DNA from: Bacteroidales bacterium
GTDB taxonomy: Bacteria > Bacteroidota > Bacteroidia > Bacteroidales > Muribaculaceae
Length of the DNA stretch: 8,079 bases
Reading direction: 5' to 3'
Assembly: GCA_019420545.1 (NCBI GenBank)
Contig: JAHZGZ010000170.1
Span: 1-8,079 of the forward strand
The position numbers were made by a program, and so were the translations under genes. Under the pieces are notes generated by a model. The model saw only the letters and a program-made list of their open reading frames with translations, had not been told where the DNA came from and searched no databases. This document shows, in pieces, positions 1 through 5,202 of this stretch (the stretch's first letter is position 1; every line of letters begins with the position of its first letter).

Positions 1-113
1 TCACCGTCACTCTCCAGGACAACGAAAAGACCCTTCAGGACAAGCAGATCGATGCCGTGATGCAGAAGATTGTCGCCAATCTTACCAAGCAGCTCGGCGC
101 TTCGCTACGATAG
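1..113 (+). CDS. pheT: Phenylalanine--tRNA ligase beta subunit, C-terminal end (partial)
   Basis: The reading frame is open from the left edge (first full codon at position 3) and stops at TAG 111-113, giving the last 36 residues of a protein. The residues LQDKQIDAVMQKIVANL followed by the ending GASLR match the final helix and strand of the ferredoxin-fold anticodon-binding (FDX-ACB) domain that closes PheT chains, where a 'tL.d.qId.vm.ki...l...gA.LR' pattern is typical. PheT is the beta chain of the alpha2-beta2 cytoplasmic enzyme that charges tRNA-Phe; this domain contacts the tRNA anticodon stem. The catalytic and editing parts lie outside the window. The gene is followed after 44 bases by yebC on the same strand with no visible terminator between them, so co-transcription is likely. 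The identification rests on a short segment, but the pattern is characteristic. Confidence 0.82.
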   Translation, partial: TVTLQDNEKTLQDKQIDAVMQKIVANLTKQLGASLR

Positions 114-157
114 ATTCCATACATATAATAATATATAATTAACCACATACACCTACT

Positions 158-898
158 ATGGGAAGAGCTTTTGAATACCGCAAAGCAAGAAAACTGAAAC
201 GCTGGGGCAACATGTCGCGTACATTTACCCGCATAGGCAAGGAAATCACCATCGCCGCAAAGGCCGGTGGCCCCGATCCCTCGACCAACCCCCGTCTGCG
301 CGCCCTCATGCAGAACGCAAAGGCAGCCAACATGCCCAAGGACACCGTAGAGCGTGCCATCAAGAAGGCTACCGACAAGGATGCAGGCGACTACAAGGAG
401 ATCACCTACGAGGGATACGGCCCCCACGGCATCGCCATCTTCGTAGAGGCAGCTACCGACAACAATACCCGCACCGTGGCCAATGTGCGCTCATACTTCA
501 CCAAGCATGGCGGCAGCCTCGGCACACAGGGTTCGCTCACATTCCTTTTCGACCACAAGAGCGTGTTCAAGATCAAACCCAAAGAGGGCGTAGGACTTGA
601 GGATCTCGAGCTCGAGCTTATCGACTACGGTGTTGACGAACTAGAGGATATCGTCGACGACGAGACCGGCGAGGAGCAGGTGATCCTCTATGGCGCATTC
701 GAGGAATACTCCAATATCCAGAAGTATCTTGAGGACAACGGCTTTGAGATCATCTCTTCGGAGTTCGAGCGTATCCCCAACGACCTCAAGGATGTCACCC
801 CCGAGCAGCGTGCTTCGGTAGAGAAGCTGCTTGAGCGCATCGAGGAGGACGAGGACGTGCAGAATGTGTTCCACAACATGCGCGAGGAGGCTGAATAA
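158..898 (+). CDS. yebC: YebC/PmpR (TACO1-like) family regulator or translation factor
   Basis: This 246-residue protein is full length for the family. The N-terminal helical domain (about residues 1-78) carries the conserved Bacteroidetes start MGRAFEYRKARKLKRWG, then FTRIGKEI, NPRLRALMQNAKAANMPKD and VERAIKKA. Domains II and III follow, with YEGYGPHGIA and FVEAATDNNTRTVANVRS (about 84-112) and GGSLGTQGSLTFLF (about 118-131). The C-terminal half is strongly acidic (for example DDETGEE). Members were first described as DNA-binding transcriptional regulators (PmpR). Related bacterial and mitochondrial (TACO1) proteins are now linked to relieving ribosome stalling on difficult stretches such as polyproline; which role applies here cannot be read from the sequence. 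The start ATG at 158 follows an A/T-rich leader, as is usual in Bacteroidetes, and matches the family N-terminus exactly. The gene sits directly behind pheT, which fits a translation-related transcript, and ends before a strong hairpin at 919-962. No truncation is seen. Confidence 0.96.
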   Translation: MGRAFEYRKARKLKRWGNMSRTFTRIGKEITIAAKAGGPDPSTNPRLRALMQNAKAANMPKDTVERAIKKATDKDAGDYKEITYEGYGPHGIAIFVEAATDNNTRTVANVRSYFTKHGGSLGTQGSLTFLFDHKSVFKIKPKEGVGLEDLELELIDYGVDELEDIVDDETGEEQVILYGAFEEYSNIQKYLEDNGFEIISSEFERIPNDLKDVTPEQRASVEKLLERIEEDEDVQNVFHNMREEAE

Positions 899-918
899 TA
901 TTACAGATATAATTATAC

Positions 919-972
919 GGGATGACAGCACGCACGCTTTTCGGGCATGCCGCTGTCATCCCTGTCATTTTT
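919..972 (+). terminator. Stem-loop terminator downstream of yebC
   Basis: GGGATGACAGC (919-929) is perfectly complementary to GCTGTCATCCC (952-962), an 11-bp stem. The interior can add a second imperfect stem (932-937 with 945-950, one mismatch) closed by a TTTTCGG loop. A T-run (968-972) follows five bases after the stem. It lies 21 bases after the yebC stop codon. The form fits an intrinsic terminator for the pheT-yebC transcript. It also covers the first ATG of the next open frame (947). Confidence 0.75.
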
Positions 973-979
973 CATGGTC

Positions 980-1765
980 ATGGAATTTGAAATGAACGAC
1001 ATGCGGGAGTTCCTCGAACGGGAAGCCGCGCTGATCAACCGACCGGAGTTTATCGCCGACGATCCCGTGCAGTTTCCGCGCCGCTTCGAGTCGCTGCCCG
1101 ATATCGAGATAGTGTCGCTCCTCGCCTCGGCCATCGCCTGGGGCAACCGCAAGATGATATGCCGCGACGCCGACCGTATGCTCGCGCTGATGGATCATCA
1201 GCCGTATCAGTATATGATGGACCGCGGTTACGAGGATCTTGATCCGTCGATGAACATTCACCGCACGTTTTTCGCGCGCAATCTCGCCAATTTTCTGTCG
1301 GGCATGCGCGGTATCTACGAGCGCCACGGATCGCTTGCCGACTTTGCCGGCGCCAACAGGGTGGGGGAGGTCGAGGCGCCGGCATGGCACCTTGTGGAAC
1401 TGATCAATGCCGAGCTCGACAAGGCTACCGGCGGCATTCACGACTCGCGCTGTCTGCCCGGCAATCTCGACAGTACGGCTTTAAAGCGCGTCAACATGGC
1501 CCTGCGCTGGCTTGTACGCGACGACGGTATTGTTGATATGGGTGTTTGGAAAGGGGTGATCGATCCGTCGCGCCTCTACATTCCTCTCGACGTGCATGTA
1601 GGCAACACAGCCCGTTCGCTCGGGCTACTCGAGCGTCGCGGCAACGACCGCCGTGCCGTGGAGCAGCTTACCTCCGTTCTCCGCAGCATGCGTCCCGCCG
1701 ATCCCGTCTATTACGACTATGCTCTCTTCGGCATTGGCGTCACCGGCAAGCAGCTCGACAAATAG
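980..1765 (+). CDS. DUF2400 / TIGR02757 family protein, possibly DNA-glycosylase-like
   Basis: The protein has about 261 residues from ATG 980. The pattern NRPEFIADDPVQFPRRF, then DIEIVSLLASAIAWGNRKMI near the N-terminus, HRTFFARNLANFLSGMR in the middle, and RVNMALRWLVRDDGIVDMGVW with SRLYIPLDVHVGNTARSLG near the C-terminus is that of the DUF2400/TIGR02757 family, common in Bacteroidetes and without an assigned function. By eye, LYIPLDVHVGNTARSLGLL resembles the 'VDTHV.R..NRLGL' segment of HhH-GPD base-excision glycosylases, whose Asp is catalytic (here D204, counted from 980). That relationship is inference. The frame is open from ATG 947, but that codon lies inside the terminator hairpin at 919-962; ATGs at 980, 992 and 1001 are all in frame, and family N-termini fit 980 or 992 best. 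No signal peptide or membrane segment is seen, so it is probably cytoplasmic. No promoter box is visible upstream, so expression may depend on readthrough from yebC. Confidence 0.88.
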   Translation: MEFEMNDMREFLEREAALINRPEFIADDPVQFPRRFESLPDIEIVSLLASAIAWGNRKMICRDADRMLALMDHQPYQYMMDRGYEDLDPSMNIHRTFFARNLANFLSGMRGIYERHGSLADFAGANRVGEVEAPAWHLVELINAELDKATGGIHDSRCLPGNLDSTALKRVNMALRWLVRDDGIVDMGVWKGVIDPSRLYIPLDVHVGNTARSLGLLERRGNDRRAVEQLTSVLRSMRPADPVYYDYALFGIGVTGKQLDK

Positions 1766-1827
1766 CCGCAGCACACATATATATTTATGCGGATGCATGA
1801 AAAACGCATGTGATATTTGAAAAAGTG

Positions 1828-1858
1828 TTGCATATGCGGTTGCCTTGTTGTATATTTG
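1828..1858 (+). promoter_or_regulatory. Bacteroidetes-type promoter for the secreted multidomain protein
   Basis: TATATTTG at 1851-1858 matches the Bacteroidetes -7 consensus TAnnTTTG. A TTG at 1828-1830, 20 bases upstream, fits the -33 element. The predicted transcript start is near 1865, giving an A/T-rich leader of about 55 bases before ATG 1922. The rest of the 1766-1921 gap holds only a weak 5-bp inverted repeat (1787-1791 with 1805-1809), which I do not call as a terminator. Confidence 0.65.
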
Positions 1859-1921
1859 CGGAAATTGCTTGCGAAAATAGATTAATTGTTAATAACGATA
1901 TAAATTTTACACATTTATTGT

Positions 1922-4900
1922 ATGAAAAAAGTTTACCTGAAGTTTTTACCGCTCCTTGTTGCGCTGCTGACGGCCTTCCAGGCCAATGCCGCCACATGGA
2001 GCTACGACTGGCCTACCACTGCGGGGTCTGCACACACGGATGTGTCATTTTATAATTTTGGCACAAGTTATGATGAAAATCGTACGGAACAGGATCGTGA
2101 GTTTAATGGAGTAGTATGGACTATTCATGTCCCCGCAGGATATAAATGGTCATGTTCTGCGTCTCTCGGCCAGACTGTCGGTTTAGGAGCAAATACTCCT
2201 GATTGGTTTAATATGACCTCAAACGGCTTTGAGGGTAAAATTAAAAGCATAAAAGTCGATCCCAGAATCGCGGTTGCTTCTGGTACTGTCCAGGTAAGCG
2301 TAAATGGAATTCCATATCTTACAGATGGGGAAGTCAAAGGGAATATCAATGCGGCATCTTCATCTGCAATGAAGTCATATACATTTACCTCCGATACACC
2401 TCAGGAAGGAGAAATTAAAATTGAATGGTCGGCAGAAAAGCCGGATAAAAATTTTATGGTTCGTAAAATTGAGGTTGAGTGGGAAGAAGTGGCTCCGGCT
2501 TTCGAAGCCCCGGTGCTTTCTGTTGCCGAAGGGACTTACGATGAAGCACAGACTGTAAGCATCACGGCTACCGAAGGGTGTGAGATCGTCTACACTCTCG
2601 ACGGCAGCAATCCGCGTTCGTCGGCGACGGCCGTTGTGTACTCCGCGCCTGTTGCCATCACCGAGTCGGCGACTTTGAAGGCCGTTGCACGCAAAGACGG
2701 CGTATATGGTGCCGTGGCTACCGCGCAGTATGTAATCCGCAAGGATCCAGCTATCAGTTTCGAGAAGAGCGAGATGACTATCGAATGGCCCGACGACGGC
2801 AACGGTGTGTACCTCAACAACCCCAATAACGTGGCTGTCACCTATAAGAGCGACGATACCGGCGTGGCATATGTCGACAAATACGGCTGGATCACCTCTG
2901 CTAAGGTTGGTGAGACTGTAATCCGCGCGATATTTGCCGGTGACGACACATATTATCCCGCCGAAGCCTCCTATCAGCTCCATGTTGTGGCCAAGCCGCC
3001 GATGGATGCCCCGATAATCACTCCCGATGGCGGCACATTCGACGAGGAAGTAACCGTGACCTTTACCGCCACCGACGAGCGCGCGCAGGCACTATGGTAC
3101 ACCATCGGCGAGGAGCAGCCCGCAGTTGACGAGTGGGGACTTCTCGAGGACTTCGAGATCAACCATGAGCCTACGATGACAAAGACCTTTGATGCCACCA
3201 CCACCATATGGGTGCAGGCCGTGGGCGACAATATCTGGAGCGAAGTCAAGAAGGCATCCTTCACCGTCAACCAGAAACTGGCTGCCCGCTTTACCGCGCA
3301 GCAGACCGATGTCACCACCGCCGCATGGCATTTCGACTCGGAGGAGGAGATGAACGACTGGATGGTCTCGCAGGGTACGCAGTGGACCATGGTCTCCGCC
3401 GATTACAGCAGTACCGTGCCTTCGTTTGCTTCGGTAAATCCGTCAAGCAAATATTCGCTCTATCATCCTTATAACCGCAACTATGTGTCGGATGCAGCAT
3501 ATACCCCCGAGATGACGGTGCCTGAGAATGCAAAGGCCCGTTTCTGGGCTGTTTTCGACCCCGTGTGGATATATGATGCCAATCTCCAGCTCGTTGTGGT
3601 GGAGGGCCAAAACGCTACTGTTGTATGGAATGCATTCCTTACGTCGCAGGAGGCAGGAACTGATGATGCAAAATGGACGCAGTATACTGCCGATCTGTCG
3701 GCATTTGCCGGAAAGACAGTTGAACTTGCGTTCCTGTATCAAGGTACGTATGGCGCGGATGTGATGATCGATGATCTGGAGATTGTTACAGCCAACACCG
3801 CCGACGATGCCGTGGCCAACGTAGTGACCGGCGAGGCGGTCAACTTCATTGATCTGTCGAGAGGTTATCCCGTTGCCTGGGAATGGAGTTTCCCCGGCGC
3901 CGAAACCGCAACATCTGTCGAACAGAATCCCGATGTCGTCTATAATACTCCCGGAAGTTACGACGTGACGCTCACCATTACCGACGAGAAGGGCGAGAAG
4001 AGCACGGTAACACGCAAGAACTTCGTGAATGTGCGCGCTATTCCCCCGACGGCTGTTATCGGCGTGCCCGCGCAGGCTTACTATTCTCCGGAGGCTGCGC
4101 TTGTAGTGCCCGTGGGCGTCGATCTTACATTTACCGACCTCACCAAGGGCAATGTCGACAGCCGCGAATGGAAAATCCAGGGCGCCGACATCACTACCTC
4201 TGCCGACAAGGAGGTTACCTTCCGCTATACCCAGGCCGGCACGTACGATCTTGACCTTACCGTAAAGAACTCCGCCGGCGTATCGACCACCTATCTCTAT
4301 CAGATCAAGGCCGGTCAGGAAGCCAATGCTTGGAACATCTCCACCGAGGAAAATACCGACCTGGGGTATGTGTCACTTGGTTATTACGGGAACTATGGCG
4401 GTACCAATTGGCTTGATATGCCCGGCTTCGCCGAGAAATTCGCCAAGCCGCTCGCTCCCGCCGAGATCTCGAGTGTGAACGTGTACTTCGCTAAGGCGAC
4501 TGCCGTTTCGGCCGATGCACCTATAACGGTATCTGTCGCCAAGTCGGAGAACGGGCTTCCCGGTGCCGTACTCGCCACCGCTCAGCTCAAGGCTTCGGAG
4601 CTTGTCGATGCGTCGGAGACCTACAACGACCCAACCGTGTTTACATTCGCAAATCCCGTGCGTGTCGAGGATGAATTCTTCATTACAATCGAAGGATTCC
4701 CCAACGCCGATGGCGACGATATTGCCATGTATATTGCACTTCGCAAGATGGGTGAACGCAATAACGCTTTCCATCTCCTTGATATACTTGACAAAAACAA
4801 TCAGCCGACAGGTGAGCGCGTGTGGTATGAGAATACCGATGAGGGAGGGATCTCCTTTGCTATCTCTCCGCGCATCAAGTTCGTGTCGGGGACATCCGGC

Positions 4901-5047
4901 CTCGATACCGTCGGCGCTGAGTTTGACCCCGAACTCCCCGTTGAGTACTACAACCTTCAGGGTATCCGCATTCCCGCCGAGCATGTCGTCCCCGGCATCT
5001 ATGTAGTCCGTCAAGGCTCACTCACAAAGAAAGTTCTCGTGAAATAA
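1922..5047 (+). CDS. Secreted multidomain PKD/Ig-like surface protein with C-terminal sorting-tail-like motif
   Basis: The protein has 1041 residues. Residues 1-23 form a signal peptide (Lys-rich start, LLVALLTAF core, cleavage likely after ANA); no lipobox Cys is present. Approximate domain order: 24-190, beta-rich domain of unknown family; 194-272, chitobiase/hexosaminidase C-terminal-like domain with the hallmark YTLDGSNP; 277-357, Big-like domain (VAYVDKYGWITSAKVGE...AGDDTYYPA); 361-449, second, more degenerate chitobiase-C-like domain; 465-623, choice-of-anchor-J-like beta-sandwich (WHFDSEEEMNDW...MIDDLEIV); 632-705 and 709-797, two PKD domains (WEWSFPGA...NTPGSYDVTLTITD and YTQAGTYDLDLTVKNSAG); 800-988, beta-rich domain I cannot name; 1005-1041, tail with YYNLQGIRI, PGIYVVR and KKVLVK, like the end of type IX sorting domains. 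No catalytic motif is recognised, so adhesion, glycan binding or a structural surface role is likelier than enzyme activity (inference). It appears monocistronic, with its own promoter and terminator. The first about 155 codons after the signal peptide are clearly AT-richer than the rest. Confidence 0.85.
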   Translation: MKKVYLKFLPLLVALLTAFQANAATWSYDWPTTAGSAHTDVSFYNFGTSYDENRTEQDREFNGVVWTIHVPAGYKWSCSASLGQTVGLGANTPDWFNMTSNGFEGKIKSIKVDPRIAVASGTVQVSVNGIPYLTDGEVKGNINAASSSAMKSYTFTSDTPQEGEIKIEWSAEKPDKNFMVRKIEVEWEEVAPAFEAPVLSVAEGTYDEAQTVSITATEGCEIVYTLDGSNPRSSATAVVYSAPVAITESATLKAVARKDGVYGAVATAQYVIRKDPAISFEKSEMTIEWPDDGNGVYLNNPNNVAVTYKSDDTGVAYVDKYGWITSAKVGETVIRAIFAGDDTYYPAEASYQLHVVAKPPMDAPIITPDGGTFDEEVTVTFTATDERAQALWYTIGEEQPAVDEWGLLEDFEINHEPTMTKTFDATTTIWVQAVGDNIWSEVKKASFTVNQKLAARFTAQQTDVTTAAWHFDSEEEMNDWMVSQGTQWTMVSADYSSTVPSFASVNPSSKYSLYHPYNRNYVSDAAYTPEMTVPENAKARFWAVFDPVWIYDANLQLVVVEGQNATVVWNAFLTSQEAGTDDAKWTQYTADLSAFAGKTVELAFLYQGTYGADVMIDDLEIVTANTADDAVANVVTGEAVNFIDLSRGYPVAWEWSFPGAETATSVEQNPDVVYNTPGSYDVTLTITDEKGEKSTVTRKNFVNVRAIPPTAVIGVPAQAYYSPEAALVVPVGVDLTFTDLTKGNVDSREWKIQGADITTSADKEVTFRYTQAGTYDLDLTVKNSAGVSTTYLYQIKAGQEANAWNISTEENTDLGYVSLGYYGNYGGTNWLDMPGFAEKFAKPLAPAEISSVNVYFAKATAVSADAPITVSVAKSENGLPGAVLATAQLKASELVDASETYNDPTVFTFANPVRVEDEFFITIEGFPNADGDDIAMYIALRKMGERNNAFHLLDILDKNNQPTGERVWYENTDEGGISFAISPRIKFVSGTSGLDTVGAEFDPELPVEYYNLQGIRIPAEHVVPGIYVVRQGSLTKKVLVK

Positions 5048-5061
5048 TTTTCCTGAAGGAT

Positions 5062-5077
5062 TACGGCATATGCCGTA
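5062..5077. repeat. Perfect 16-base palindrome after the secreted-protein gene
   Basis: TACGGCATATGCCGTA is a perfect palindrome lying 14 bases after the stop codon. In RNA it would form a 6-bp stem with an AUAU loop. It is followed by GTTTACAT rather than a strong T-run, so it may be a 3'-end stabilising hairpin, part of a tandem terminator, or a protein-binding site. Only the symmetry is directly seen. Confidence 0.5.
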
Positions 5078-5089
5078 GTTTACATAACG

Positions 5090-5136
5090 CGCGCCGCAGT
5101 CCCGGGAACGGGGTTGCGGCGCGTTGTGCATCTTTT
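5090..5136 (+). terminator. Strong GC-rich intrinsic terminator
   Basis: CGCGCCGCA (5090-5098) pairs perfectly with TGCGGCGCG (5115-5123). The pairing continues inward through two G-T wobbles and CCC/GGG (5101-5103 with 5110-5112), giving a stem of about 14 bp with a GGGAAC loop. A run of five T (5132-5136) follows. It sits 42 bases after the stop codon of the secreted-protein gene and closes its transcript. The remaining 5137-5202 holds an A/T-rich leader with no convincing promoter consensus. Confidence 0.85.
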
Positions 5137-5202
5137 TGGCTCGGTTTTTGTTATGTCTGTTAATGGGGCATTATGTGCCACCACTAACTTCTGAAAATAG
5201 AT

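Noticed and set aside
965..1441. 158-residue open frame on the - strand
   Set aside because: It is antisense to the well-supported DUF2400 gene, with no recognisable family pattern.
1787..1809. Weak inverted repeat ATGCG/CGCAT after the DUF2400 gene as a terminator
   Set aside because: The stem is only five base pairs with a 13-base loop and no T-run directly after it.
1812..1819. GATATTTG as a second promoter box upstream of the secreted-protein gene
   Set aside because: It lacks the initial T of TAnnTTTG, and the box at 1851-1858 is exact with a better-placed upstream element.
1810..2055. 81-residue open frame on the + strand overlapping the signal-peptide region
   Set aside because: It overlaps the promoter and the start of the secreted-protein gene in another frame and shows no family pattern.
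4373..5014. 213-residue open frame on the - strand
   Set aside because: It lies fully opposite the 3' part of the secreted-protein gene; its composition reflects the complementary strand and it shows no domain pattern or promoter.
5145..5180. Possible promoter for the TPR gene (TTTTTG at 5145-5150 with TATGTGCC at 5172-5179)
   Set aside because: The -7 candidate matches the consensus only in its first two bases, so it is not strong enough to list.
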